From assembly GCA_903632075.3 (NCBI GenBank), contig CAHIKZ030005577.1:1939001-2003000 (forward strand): DNA of 64,000 bases, written 5' to 3'. The translations under genes and the position numbers were made by a program. The notes under the pieces were generated by a model, which worked only from the letters and a program-made list of their open reading frames with translations, was not told the DNA's origin and did no database searches. Shown in pieces: positions 33,986-45,029 of this stretch; the stretch's first letter is position 1, and each line of letters begins with the position of its first letter. This DNA comes from Acanthosepion pharaonis (Eukaryota; Mollusca; Cephalopoda; Sepiida; Sepiidae).

Positions 33986-34289
33986 AGTTAAGACTCTTAT
34001 TAACAGTTTTGGTAACACATCCAATCAGCTTTGAAAAATGGAGTATGGTCGTAACGAAGGAAGAAAAAATACTGTTCCTACTTTTGGCTATTTCTTGCAT
34101 TTTTATATCTCTTTGAACACATATGCAAATTTTGACTCCGCTTCAATCAGATCACGACTGGACCTCATTTCAATAAATCTTCTGTGAAGATGAAATAATA
34201 TAATGAAAGATATTTTCATCACAAAATTACCGTTGAATTCCCTTGTTTTTCCCCTTCCACTGAGCTTCACTAAGGTAAGTTCATAAAGA

Positions 34290-35620
34290 TTCTAAAAAAG
34301 AGAAGATTTACTTTTTTAAAAATAAATTTTGAAAAGGTTATGACCTGCTTTGTTTTATTTTCAAATTACATCTTTTTGCACAGAATTTAAGTCAACTTTT
34401 GGTTCAAAAATATTTTAAATAAACATAATTTCTGATTTTTTTAAAATAAGTTTTGAAAAAAATCATAATGGATTTTTAAAAGAATTTCAAACTGAGATTT
34501 TCATTTTTTTATAAAATGGAAAAAAAAATGGTTGACACGATTGATTATCTGTCAATTTTGCTGACTCAAAAAAAACGAAATTTCGGACGTGCTAGAAACA
34601 ATTAAATAATGTAAAAAAAAAAAATACCCCCAAAATACTTTGATCTTTCCTCTTAATAAAATTAATATTTGGACGATAAAATTTTGTTTTCGTCAATTTT
34701 GACGTCTTTTTCATCATGCTATGCTCTTTTTAACGATCTCATGGAGGTACATATAATATAAATTGAATGTTTCTTCTACTATCACAGAAAGAAAGGCTTT
34801 TTTCATTTAAAAAAGAAAAAAAAAGGGAAGTTTTTTTTCAGAAAGGTTAGGGAGGATCACAAAAACTAACGCCAAGTTCCAATGAAAGAATAATGTGGTA
34901 CCAATTTTAGACCAAAGAGGAATGTACCATTTTCAGCTTTGGATACAATAAACATGGACTTAGATCTCTTCGAAAATATTGGACTTGGAGTGATCAAGTG
35001 GATTAGCGATTAAATATTTGGGCCAAATCATCGACGAAAAAAAAAGGTTTAAAATGCATGAAAAGAAATATTTATTATATACGGAAATTAATTTTCCTTT
35101 TTAATTCTCATTCGCTTTTTAGGTTATCTTTCAAATAAAATACCGAAATTTAACCGAATTTCTTTCAAAAAAGACATTTTTAAATTAAAATGTTTTTTGC
35201 GGGTGTATTGATTGTTAATGGCGAGTCGATGAATGACTTTTAAAAATTACTTAAATCTTTATTTATATACGTAAATTAATTTTTCTTTTAATTAGTATTA
35301 TCTTTTGGCTATTATCTTTAAAAGAAAAACGAAATGTGTTACAATCGAACTTACCTTCTGAGGGCGAATTTAAACATTTCTTCATACAAAAGCACACAGG
35401 ATAAGTTACTGCTGGACTTAATACTTCTTTCTCAAGATCGACAATATTTTGTAATTAATAAAAACATCCTATTTACAAAGGAATTGCAATTAAAAAAGAT
35501 CAATTCTCTGAAAATAGAACACATGTAGCTTCTGAACACAATTACAGTAACCGGTGTAAGAGAAGAATTTGTTCCTTGCTCAAAAATAGTTTGCGTAAAC
35601 TGTCAGAACAGAACACTGTA
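34290..35620. repeat. Dispersed AT-rich repeat, copy 2 (mixed orientation)
   Basis: GACCTGCTTTGTTTTATTTT (34343) and TCATCATGCTATGCTCTTTT (34712) are in + orientation. The ACCGGTGTAA / AAATTTGTTCCTTGCTCA core (35550-35590) is inverted relative to copies at 40150, 53670 and 58190. The short ORF at 35334-35528 runs through the repeat and is not considered a gene. Confidence 0.65.
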
Positions 35621-35737
35621 TCGCAATTTCAATCTGTTTTTTCATATAAATATTATTATTGACGAAAAATGAAAACAACAAAATTAAAAACATTTTAAAA
35701 ATCCAATATTTATCCAAGAGATTTGTTTCAAAGAAAA

Positions 35738-35779
35738 TTCATTATGGCCACCTTTTATTTAAAAGGTGGCCATAATGAA
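35738..35779. repeat. 20-bp perfect palindrome with a 2-nt centre
   Basis: TTCATTATGGCCACCTTTTA (35738-35757) is followed by TT and then the exact reverse complement at 35760-35779. It could extrude as a cruciform or fold as an RNA hairpin. The outward flank is a (GA)n tract from 35818. Confidence 0.93.
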
Positions 35780-35817
35780 AGAATATGTCCGTGTTAATGC
35801 ACGTCCAATGCTATATC

Positions 35818-35840
35818 AGAGAGAGAGAGAGAGAGAGAGG

Positions 35841-35884
<44 letters not shown>

Positions 35885-35895
35885 GAGAGAGAGAA
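35818..35895. repeat. (GA)n microsatellite
   Basis: GA repeats with occasional GGG interruptions. The RERERE-type frame through it is accidental. Confidence 0.97.
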
Positions 35896-36299
35896 TCTTT
35901 GTTTTTTTTTATGGACCTAAACAACGCCACCTAGTAGCTTTTGACGAAGTTAAGTAGGATAATAAAATTAATGGTTCCTTTAGCATCATGAGAAAATGTA
36001 TTTCTTGTTTTTTTTTTATTATTCATTATTATTATTTCATTTATCAATTTTATTTCATTTTTTTTTTTTTGCCATATAGGTAACACCAAAAAGGGACGTG
36101 TTTTTTCTGGAACGAAAGTAAAAAATCGCTATCATTTATTTTTAAATATTTGCCAAAAATCAGGAAATTATCTGATTCAAACGAAATTAACAATTCGATA
36201 ATGAAGGAAATATATACAGGGTGCGATGGATAAATTGCCGTTTAAATTATGCAAAAAATAAAAATAACACTGACGTCTTATGTTAACAGATATATTTAC

Positions 36300-36460
36300 C
36301 AAAATTGCACAAAAATATCTTGAAATACTAAAGAGTTAAATTTGTTCAATAAAATCGTCATTGGCGACCACAGACGACTTCGGAATCTCTTGCATCTCTT
36401 CTGGACGGTCTCCTTGTTTATGTTGTTGAATGCTATCATAATCGTTACCTTCAGTTTGTG
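36300..36460 (-). pseudogene. Mariner transposase, C-terminal fragment
   Basis: The minus strand encodes 'KVTIMIAFNNINKETVQKRC' followed by 'KRFRSRL', which matches the C-terminal helix region of maT-like mariner transposases, near the right end of the protein. It lies between the 36217 terminal repeat and the unrelated insertion. The upstream frame into 36526 is simple-sequence DNA, not transposase. Confidence 0.78.
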
Positions 36461-36649
36461 ACGATCATCATCATTACACACATACATACATACATATTTT
36501 TGCAAATTCAAATTATACAACAACAAGTATTCATTGGGTAGTAAATCAACACTACTGTGTAATGCGACAATTTTATAATCGCTATATTTTCATGTAGTTG
36601 ATTTCGTGCACTTTTGGGAGAAACAGATCCCAGAATCTTTTCGTGAGTC

Positions 36650-36790
36650 TCCCCAAGGATCGTTCGCTGATTGGTCAATGCCAACTTATCAGATTGTCTG
36701 CACGTGAAGAGTGATTCTAACCGCGCAGCGGTTTCGGAGCCGATGATCACCTATATAAGCAAAGAAAATTCTTAGTAAATCAGTGAGATC
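36650..36790 (+). promoter_or_regulatory. Promoter-like segment: CCAAT, E-box, TATA box
   Basis: Inverted CCAAT (GATTGGTCAA, ~36669), CACGTG (36702 region) and CCTATATAAGC (36750-36760) occur in order, followed by CAGTGAGATC about 25 bases later, a plausible start region. An ATG at 36824 opens a short His/Ser-rich frame ('MHQSSHSHRHSHAEYPLY') within the 36783-36977 ORF that I do not recognise. It may be a U3/R part of an LTR or a promoter retained from another transposed gene. It lies within sequence inserted in the mariner element. Confidence 0.45.
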
Positions 36791-37129
36791 TCAGCTGCCA
36801 CAGAAATCCACGAAAGTTGAAATCATGCACCAATCTTCTCACTCACACCGCCACTCACACGCTGAATATCCCCTATACTCACATAACATTTTTTCTTACA
36901 CGGCAAAACTGTTGAAAACATTTATTACCAGAAACTATTACAACCTTATTTCTTTCAGTGAACTTTGGAACAATTGATAGTTAAAGAGAGACAACTCTTG
37001 TTTTACTCAATGCATGCTTTTCTTTCGCATCCTTGTTTGCACATCTTGTTAAATACAAATTTTATGTGTAATGGTGTCTTTTGGCTTATCCTCTTTTTCT
37101 TCACGTCAGTTTGGTTTCCTAATCTAATT

Positions 37130-37368
37130 TAAATAAATGTGGTGAAGTCCGCCACAAGTTTATCTTTGGTGTTACGAGGAGTTTTGTTGGTTTCTCGCTC
37201 AACGGCACCCCACAGATAATAATCAAGGGGGTGTTGCAGTCTGGCGAGTTACGTGGTCAGATGTAAGGGGTGATGTGATTGCAGAAATTGTCTGACAGCC
37301 ATGACTGGGTTCTCCGTCTTGTGTAGTATGATGCAGAGTCCTGTTGTCAGACATAGGATCTTCCAGCA
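37130..37368 (-). pseudogene. Mariner transposase, central fragment
   Basis: On the minus strand 'QQDSASYYTRRRTQSWLSDN' precedes 'PRNSPDCN', and after a one-base shift 'PLDYYLWGAVERETNKTPRN' follows. These are the second catalytic Asp (QDSA) and the third acidic residue, Asp in PLDYY, of DDxD mariner enzymes. A TGA replaces Trp before QQDS, and another replaces Trp in the WP-x-NSPD motif. The fragment is joined on its 5' side to LTR sequence at the GTCA duplication (37369-37372). Confidence 0.87.
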
Positions 37369-37372
37369 GTCA

Positions 37373-38978
37373 TGCTGGGAAATCTGTCCCGACTTTCCCG
37401 CATCCAAGGGTTGAGGTTAAAAAATTGGGTTGAGGTTAAAAAATTGCGGCAAAACGCGAGTAAAAAACAGCAACATTAGAGCGGACAAACTCTCTCTTTT
37501 AGGCGCGGACGAATAAAGAAAAAAAAACTCTTGCTCAGTGTGTAACAATAAAAAAAGAAAGTGTTTATTTACATATACAGAAAAGAAAAGGGTAAAGGAA
37601 TAAAGACAATTAAGAGTGAAATAAAGGGAAAAGAAAATGTTCTTTAAGGGAAGAGAAAATGTTCATAACAGAAAAAAGGCTTGTTCAAAATATTTTTCTG
37701 AGTGGATAAAATGTACTTTAAGCGAATAGAATTTTGTTAAAGTGAAAAACACTTACAGTTCTTGTAGAGTCGGAAAATTGTTGGTAGATATAGGAATCTT
37801 GCAGTTGAGTCAGTTCGTAGGTCGACGACATAAGTCCAGTGGGCTTGTCAAAAGGAGTGGTGAAGAGATGCAGCTTTGAATTGGTCTTGAATTGTGGGCC
37901 GACGTTCGTTCTTGCCAGCCCTTTAGTAGGTAGTTCTTGTTATAGACAAGCGTATGGTTGCAAGAAAGAAATACGACAACAGCAGAAATAGATTTACGTG
38001 GTTTATTTCAACAGGAACGTGTGGGTTTGGGACAGCTACCTTGTGGTATAGTTAATAAGCCGGCTTCGGATCTAGGTCGATCTCTCATAGTAGTTCACAC
38101 ATGTTGACGGTGGTTGATGCTCCCCTGCTGACATCTGCTAACCGCTCGGCCTGACCGTGACAGGTCTGTTTCCTGGCCACCTGTGACTGCTTGTTGTACT
38201 TCCGTGTGACCCCTTTTATAGCGTTCTTTAATGGCTTAACAGGCTCGAAAAACGAAGCGAGTATAATTAGGAGGGAAGCATTTTTATTGGACGAAAAATA
38301 GAACACTTTAAATATTATTTTATTTTTCGACCGGAACTCGTGCGTCAGGAACATTTGTAAATGAAGATAATGGTCATTTTGTGACGGGGCTTTGTCCCGT
38401 TCACATCCGGCTCTCGCTCTTGAGTATTTGCTTGTAAATCAGCCGAGATATGTCTTATTTTATTTTATAACATTCTTTTTGGTTGAAAATGGTTTTGAAG
38501 TTGACTGGAGCTCCCTATCGTCGATCTCACAGACGGATATCTGAAGTCCCACTGCCAAATAGGCGTAGATTCTCCAAATTTATGGAGATTTGGTAGGCTC
38601 CGATGGATCGGGGACTTTTGCCTCCCAAATCATTGTACAAATTTCCTGGACCCTCTATTGGTCAGAAAGCACATTCTTATCCCTGATAAGAATCAGGGAT
38701 GAGGGAGCCGGGTTTGAAAGTAATGAAAACAGGTTGGAGTGAACAAGCTGTGAGGTCCCCCCCCTAGACTTTATGGCACCATGGAAAGAATAATGGTGGT
38801 GGAATTCCTTTTTATATTTTCCAGCTCTCTCGTTAGTCAGAAAATCTATTCTTATCTCTGATAAGAATCAGGGCGCTGGGAGCCGGTTTTGAAGTTAAAA
38901 AGAGGTTGGAGTGAGGATAGAAAAAATAGAGAGAATATATGAACTTGTAAAATATTGGTCTCAAATTAAATTCCAACA
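37373..38978 (-). mobile_element. Solo LTR (copy 1), interrupted by a smaller LTR
   Basis: It begins TGCTGGGAAATCTG and ends AATTCCAACA on the + strand (TGTTGG...CCCAGCA on the minus strand), with GTCA duplicated at 37369-37372 and 38979-38982. A second copy lies at 52110-53096. Shared segments include TTAGAGCGGA near the left end, ATTCTTATCTCTGATAAG-type sequence in the middle and GAACTTGTAAAA..TCTCAAATTAAATTC at the right end. Only one LTR, with no internal region, is present at each place, as expected after LTR-LTR recombination. It disrupts the mariner transposase and is therefore younger. Confidence 0.78.
37938..38405 (-). mobile_element. Nested 468-bp LTR-like insertion
   Basis: On the minus strand it starts TGTGAACGGGACAAAGCCCC and ends CGCTTGTCTATAACA, giving TGT...ACA ends. 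GCTATAAAAGGGGTCAC (about 38225-38210) is a TATA box, and GAAATAAACCACG (about 38010) a poly(A) signal downstream of it. LTR copy 2 at 52.1 kb lacks this block at the corresponding place, supporting an insertion. I could not find a clean target duplication, so the borders are approximate. Confidence 0.65.
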
Positions 38979-38982
38979 GTCA

Positions 38983-39250
38983 CTCTCTTGACCCAAGACA
39001 GCTCTATCTCTTCAAGGCACTTGATGTAGGCCTCCGTGTTGAGTCTGAGGCCTGTGGAAAGATGAATGGAGACATAACATCGCCATCACTAGTGATCACT
39101 CCAAACACCTTAGACTCATCCAACTCTTTCCGAATTCTCTGCCCTGTCCTCAGATTGATACTCAAACCCTCTGAAATGTTTGTATTAGACTAGATTCCGG
39201 TGAGTATGCCGTTTCCAAATTTTTGGCCGAGTGAATTACGTCATAGTGCT
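38983..39250 (-). pseudogene. Mariner transposase, N-proximal catalytic fragment
   Basis: The minus strand contains 'KELDESKVFGVITSDGDVMS' and 'PFIFPQ', then, after a shift, 'AYIKCLEEIELSWVKRVTVG'. This is the segment between the first catalytic Asp region and the QDSA motif in maT-like mariners. The last residues abut the LTR, and the reading continues conceptually at 37368 with a near-duplicate of the final codons, matching the 4-bp target duplication. Confidence 0.82.
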
Positions 39251-39479
39251 CTTTTTCTCACAGACTGTGTCTAACTGACCCTAATGTGCAGTTGACAAAA
39301 AAAAAAAAAACATACAACGCGCAAGCGCGAAATTAAAAATATAAAATAGCGACAATTTACCCATCGCACGCTGTTCTCAATAGGTGATTTTATTTGAAAA
39401 AAAAATTGGAAATATTGTTTTCGGAGTCTGTATCAGTTCCCACCTGTGTGTAAATGAAAAGAAAAATCCCTGTAAAGTA

Positions 39480-39990
39480 TAAACAGTAAACTAAAGGGAT
39501 ATCAAAAAAAAAAAAAAAAAAGTAAAGAAAAGAAAAAAGACCGCCACATAAAGTTTTAAAAAAAATGATGCTTTCTTAAAAAGTTAAAAATCTTTCTTGA
39601 AGCTTTTTTCCAAGCGAACAGATTATTTAATTTTTCCAATCTGCAAAATAGTTTGGTGCTGTATTTCAGAATTACATCCGATTCTGCTCAAAATGTGGAA
39701 ATAATTAAATATTTTAATTTAAAAATATTATTGATATCTGATATCAGAATTTATTTACAGAACATACACACTTACGTTTCATAGCTCTGCCGTTAAATTG
39801 GGTATTCAAATTTCCTCATAGCTATATGACTTTTCAGCACTATCTGAAATCGGGATTGAACTAAAAAGTCTAAAACTGTTTTTTTTTAAAAACCTATCCT
39901 AAGCCATATGTCTCTTATGAGTTTCACAAACAATGATATGATGTCGACCCGAAAAAGACAGCACTAGTGTTTCACACTATATACAACATT
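39480..39990. other. No gene seen; AT-rich
   Basis: A poly(A) run at about 39506-39521. Nothing else recognisable. Confidence 0.5.
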
Positions 39991-39995
39991 ATTTC

Positions 39996-42080
39996 ATGTT
40001 TTGTTCATTCATCACAATAAAATTGAAAAGAATGGCATTAACGAAGGGGAAAACAGAAAGCAAATGTAAATTTTATGAAGATTCAGACAAAAAAGATTGT
40101 GACTGCGATACAATATTGTTATTATTGTCTAATAAACGTAAACTATTTTTAAGCAAGGAACAAATTGTTCTTTTACACCGGTTGCGGTATTTCTTTGTTC
40201 TTTTTTTACTCAGTGTTCGCTAACAACGTCTTCTTTTCAAATCCTTTAATTTTGAAATTGCAGTTTATTTGAAAATAAGTAGTTTTATCGATTAACTTTA
40301 CGAAATAGTCCCGAGGTCGATAAGGAAATATCACGCCCAGCAACAACAACAACAACAACAATTTTTTCAAGTTCAGATTCACCCAGAAAAGGTAAGTTAA
40401 TTTTAAAATTTTTCTTTGAAAAGTTAGAATATATTCCACGAAAAGAGTCAGATTTTTTTGATTATCGTAAAATTAAAAACATATTTTGACTTGACTACCG
40501 TAGGGGCCCATGACCCTGGAGGTAGACTGCAACTTGAACTATTCAAATTGTTACTAGTTTTTTGGGGTTTTTTTTCTAATTTACTATTAAATTTAATAAT
40601 TGTGATTTAAACTGTATATAATTGCTTACTAAAGACGAAAAAACGGTAACTGTATATGAAACAACATGCGTCCTATTTTCAAATAATTTTATTTTTAAAT
40701 TCCTTTACTAAGCTAAGCATCAACTTCCTCTTGTTTGTTTTTGTATGAAAAAGTTGAGATTCACCCAGTGGACTTTTAAAGAAAACACAAAAGGCATTTT
40801 AAGTAACATTCTTTGTACTTAATAATAGGCGAGGTTACTAAGTTGTTTTTAGGTTTGCCAGGAATTTATCATGCATCGCTACTGTAATACCATGACTCGA
40901 CATGAACTTTCTAAAACACATACACACACACCTGAAAAATGCACTTTACATAATTTAAAAATTAAATTCCTACAATTGAGTCAAGTTTTGGTTTTATTTG
41001 AAACATAAGTCTCAAACAGGTGACTAAGCAATACCTACGGTTTAAAATGCATTTTAAAAAAAAGCAAAGTCTTTGAAATTTTTAGTTTAGTTTTAATTTC
41101 AAGCTAATTGAATATATTTCATATTTCCAATAAAGTAAAATACTTTACTGTATTTCAAACTCAATTTAAATTGATTGGAATTATTTTTTCTTTGAATATC
41201 ATTAAAATCTATAAAATCGACCATATTGATAAATCTGTCAACACAGCAGAATTCTCTTTATTAAAAAATTCTTTCAAAAACAATATATATATTTCTGAAA
41301 TGTTATTTGAGAAAAATTACTTTATTTAAAGAGTAAGATTGAAACATTTACCTTATTTAAATTTGAAACAATTACCTAAAGATTGAAACAAACATTACTT
41401 TTTATTTAAAATATCACAAAAACATTTTCAAGAGATAATTGAAATAAAATTACCTGATGAATTTACATCAATTTTTTTTTAACTACCCAGTAATTTTCAA
41501 AATTTAAAATATTTTAAATGTTTTGATATTTTATTTAATTTTAGATACTTATGTTTTAGCTTTATTGCATTTTTTTATGATTTGGGGCAGATTTTCTGTA
41601 ACTGGATGTCAAGGCTGATGATTTAGATTCTCTGAGGGCTTGTCCTTATTACAACAATACTCTGCAATAAAAAAAAAAAAAATTTCAAAATTTCATAAAA
41701 TTAAATGAGTGCTGGATAGCAGATGTAAAAAAAACATTTTACAAAGACTTTTTGAAAAAGAAAGATTTCAAAAATAGTTTAATTCATTTCTGAATAAGTC
41801 TGAAAAGTGTCATTAAAATTCAACACTTAACTGATTTTTGCAAGAATTTCCAAATCCATGTGTTTTTCACTGAAAAAAAACAAAAAACAAAACAGCTCAA
41901 ATTTCCCATAATCTAAGGTCCTGTGTTGATGACAAAAAACAAAATTTTTAACTAAAATATTCAAGTTTCTAAACAGTAATAAAAAAGGAATTTTTACATG
42001 AAAAATACTTTGATCGTTCCTTTTTGTATTAAGATTTTGAGGATAAAATTTTGTTTTTATTATATTTTGGGAAATTTTTG
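39996..42080 (+). repeat. Dispersed AT-rich repeat, copy 3
   Basis: It holds the AAGCAAGGAACAAATTGTTC and TTACACCGGTTGCGGTATTT core at 40152-40193. A GGTAAGTTAATTTT block follows the CAA-triplet run near 40340, GTATGAAAAAGTTGAGATTC near 40743, and TGAAAAGTGTCATTAAAATT near 41800. The AATACTTTGATCGTTCC block is near 42003. The frames at 39996-40223 and 41108-41329 lie inside it and show no family signature. Confidence 0.65.
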
Positions 42081-42734
42081 CATCTACCTATTTGAAGTTA
42101 ATCTATAAATAAAAAAAAAATGATTTTGAAACATTAAAGATTTTAGGAATTTTCTTAAAGTAAAATAATAACTCCCTTCCACCCAGTTCGATTATCACTG
42201 ACAAAAGAGAAATTAAAAAATTTCTTTAAAATCCAATGTCTGCTCCAGACATTTCACAGGAAAATGTTACGACTAAGGATTAATTAGATTTTGTAAAAAA
42301 AATATTACTTTTTGCAAAAAATATTATGGAAAACACATTTTTTTCATCCAGCACTTGTCAAAATGCTAAAAAATCAAACAACATTTATCTTAGAAACCTG
42401 CTCCTATTTTACAAATTTCTGTCAAAAATAAAGTCAAATATGGAAGCTCAAAATTTCCACAATCTTGAAACTTGTTTTGTTTGAAGAAGAAAAGACTCTC
42501 ATGATCATTTAAACTTTATGAAATGTTGAATAAATAATTTTGAATTTCTTACACTATGAAAAGGAATCAACAGAAAAAGGGAAAAAATATTAAGATAAAT
42601 ACTCAAATGATGTTACACATTACAATTGCTTTTTGTAAATTTTTTCAATTGCTGATATCAGAATATATCATTGCAACCAATTTCATTTTCATTATTCATA
42701 TGTCCTGGAGAGGGATATGTTTGAACGAAGTAGC

Positions 42735-42890
42735 TAAGTGGTTTTGGCTACTAAAACCAAGTAGAATACAGTAGCAGTAATCAACTGGTACGTTTCATTT
42801 TCATTATAGCAGTAATCAACTGGTATGTTTTTGGCTACTAAAACCAAGTATAATACAGTAGCAGTAATCAACTGGTACATGTCGTAGTCG
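42735..42890. repeat. Imperfect ~90-bp tandem repeat
   Basis: TTTGGCTACTAAAACCAAGT and GCAGTAATCAACTGGTA recur (42747/42831; 42772, 42810 and 42862), giving two full and one partial unit. The unit was duplicated locally, directly before a SINE-like segment. Confidence 0.8.
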
Positions 42891-42907
42891 CTTTGAAGAA
42901 GTGTAGA

Positions 42908-42982
42908 TCAATGGCATAGTCCAATGGGCATTGTTATAGACTTAGCTCTCAGACTAAGGCTCTGACTCTCCTACACGTTCGT
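42908..42982 (+). mobile_element. tRNA-like SINE head
   Basis: TGGCATAGTCCAATGGGCA matches the A-box consensus well. GGCTCTGACTCTCC about 45 bases later is a B-box-like sequence. No full tRNA cloverleaf can be drawn, so I favour a SINE or tRNA-derived relic. Confidence 0.6.
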
Positions 42983-43684
42983 CAATATTTATGACAGACA
43001 CCAGCCAATCATATTTCAGTGAGGGGGAACACAGGTGTACGCATATTGCATTATATCAATTATTATTATATGAACATTTATCAAAAGAAAATCAAAAAAT
43101 TTAATGAGGTATTGAATTCATTGTCAATTTACCTCTACTTTCTGATTCTGTTTAGTGACTAAATTCAGGGTGAAAGTTCATTAGTCATGGAGCATAAATC
43201 AGAATTTTATTTTAGGTTTTCATTTTTGAGCTTCCATAGAACCAAAAATAAAACATTTACAAAATATAAACGAAACTGGGAAAGTTATTAAGTAGAAAGG
43301 ACAATAAAAAAGATAGTGTTCAGGTAGACAGAAAATGATAAAATTGCATTTGACTTTTTAAAGCTTTTAGTTGATATCAGTAGAAAATGTTTGACTGAGA
43401 AGGCGCAAGGAATTGCTCTTAAAAAAATGGTTCTCAGGCAAACAAAGCAGTTTACTTTTGAGCAGAAGTGTTTCTGTAATTTACAAAATCTAATTAATCC
43501 TTAGTCGTAACATTTTCCTGGTAAGAAGTGCAAGAGAAGAAACTACCAGACTAGAACTTATAGTGTTCCTTCTAACAATTTCAATGGTAAAATGGTGAGA
43601 TTTAGTTGCCAATCAAATACAATGCTAAGCTCTCCTCAGTTTCATATCTTTTCTAGCTTTAACTAGTATTTGTCCCCTTACTAT

Positions 43685-44125
43685 GTCTTTCGGTCCATGT
43701 TCTGCTGTCCATTTACAAAAACTTGTTAACTAGTTTACTCAATGTTTCCCTCTGATCATCAATATATCCTTATGAGTTTCAAATTCTCCAAGCCTTCTTT
43801 CCTTATTAGGTGTTCCAGTAATTTCAATTGTATCTTTGCGATTCTAAACGCAAGTGTCCTTTTTGTTACAATTGTCTTTAAGACTTCCTCACTTACTCCA
43901 TCAATGCTCATCATCCTCCAGTAGACGGATTATAACTCCTCAGCCCAGAATTTCAGACAGAAATCTGTTGGCTCAAGTATCCTCTTTATCCGTGATTAAA
44001 TTGCCCAGAATTCACTACCATATAGAAAGTCTGATATTATGTAGCATTTCAGCACCCTTTTCTTTGATTCTAACATAATTTTCCCATTTCTTAATATTTC
44101 TTTTAATGTTCTCTCTCCTTAATAG
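43685..44125 (-). pseudogene. LINE ORF2 C-terminal remnant
   Basis: On the minus strand the sequence reads 'KRVLKCYIISDFLYGSEFWA', then a stop, 'RRIL..WRMMSIDGVSEEVL' with frameshifts, 'TLAFRIAKIQLKLLEHLIRK' and 'EGLENLKL'. This is the thumb and C-terminal segment found after the reverse transcriptase in many non-LTR elements: a Tyr-Gly-Ser/Cys-Glu-x-Trp motif, then a Trp/Arg-Met-Met segment, then a His-x-x-Arg-Lys-Glu-Gly-Leu-Glu-Asn motif. Stops and indels show it is dead. The 5' part is absent; a relation to the RT remnant at 1365 is possible but unproven. Confidence 0.82.
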
Positions 44126-44267
44126 TAGTTTTCCTCATATTCTCTACCACTCAATAACCTTTTGCATCTCTAGATATATAGCAGAAGCACCAGGTGCATG
44201 TTGAGATGGCCCATTCATATTTCACTCAGGCTGTTCTAGATGATTCAAATGTAGAATGGGAAGAAAA

Positions 44268-45025
44268 TCTCTATCTTTAAAAGGCAGGATGTGTGTGTGT
44301 ATATGTGTGTGTGTAACGAATACACGGCCGCAATTTTCGACGGATTTGCACCAATATTTACATGCACATGCCCCAAGTTAGTGGGAAGGCCAAGACTGAC
44401 TTTGCATTTCCCATCTCCCATCGATAGTGGAAATAATCGATTTTTTCATGCTTTTATGTCAGTTTTCATGTAGTTTGCAGCCATTTTCTACTGGCCAGAG
44501 TGAGAGCCAATAGCTGGCTGCCATGAATAGGCAAGAAGATTCTATTGACCAGCAAGAGAGCCAACAGCTGACTGACATGAATGTTAACTAGCATGCAAAA
44601 AAAAATCGATAGCTGCATTCGTCACAAGTGGGAAAAATTTAAATCTGCATGACACTTTACTCCAATTAGCTCATTCACTTGATTCTGATTCCACAGAACT
44701 GGATTGGGTGTGAAAAAGTATTTGTTGTTAACATTCTTTTTCCATTTGGTTTTTCCAGTTATGAGTCCTTTTTTAAAGCTGATCGTTTTGTGTTCATTTT
44801 GTTCAGTTCTTTTTCGTTACAGATTTAATGTTTAGTATAGAGCTTAGAAAAAATTTGCAGTGTGAGATAGGCAAGAAGTAAGGCATGTAGCAACATCAGC
44901 ACGGCAAATGGCACTCCTTTAAAGGCAAGGAAGGGCAAAAATATTTTAAGTCAAGTCATAGCGATTGCTGTATGAGTCGTACGATTTTTGAATCAAGCAC
45001 GGGCAACACTGGGCCATGCTGCTAG
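44268..45025 (+). mobile_element. Non-autonomous Helitron (758 bp)
   Basis: The 5' end is TCTCTATC preceded by A (44267); the 3' end is CTAG followed by T (45026). These are the classical Helitron termini inserted between A and T. Just before CTAG, AGCACGG and CCATGCT can form the usual 3' hairpin. GTGTGT repeats follow the 5' end, as in many short Helitrons. An internal unit of about 67 bp (ATTCTACTGGCCAGAGTGAGAGCCAA-type, shown here only in part: GAGAGCCAA at 44504 and 44571) is duplicated. No Rep/helicase frame is present. Confidence 0.8.
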
Positions 45026-45029
45026 TTTA

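Larger units (their letters stand above)
36217..39373 (-). mobile_element. Mariner-type (DDxD) element split by later insertions
   Basis: Ends CAGGGTGCGATGGATAAATT at 36217 (preceded by TA) and, inverted, CAGCGTGCGATGGGTAAATT ending at 39373. Three parts of one transposase lie inside on the minus strand: about 39250-38983, 37368-37130 and 36460-36300. Between the first two sits an LTR (37373-38978) with a 4-bp target duplication. Between the last two sits roughly 650 bp of other sequence that includes a promoter-like region. Removing the insertions would leave an element of about 0.9 kb, shorter than expected, so parts have also been lost. Confidence 0.85.

Noticed and set aside
35766..35957. 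RERERE-rich ORF
   Set aside because: Produced by the (GA)n microsatellite.
38085..38354. 89-codon minus-strand ORF
   Set aside because: Lies inside the nested LTR and has no family signature; LTR promoter and leader sequence explain it better.
37938..38405. 5-bp target duplication for the inner LTR
   Set aside because: The flanks (GTTCT on the left, TCCGG on the right) do not match, so no duplication is claimed.
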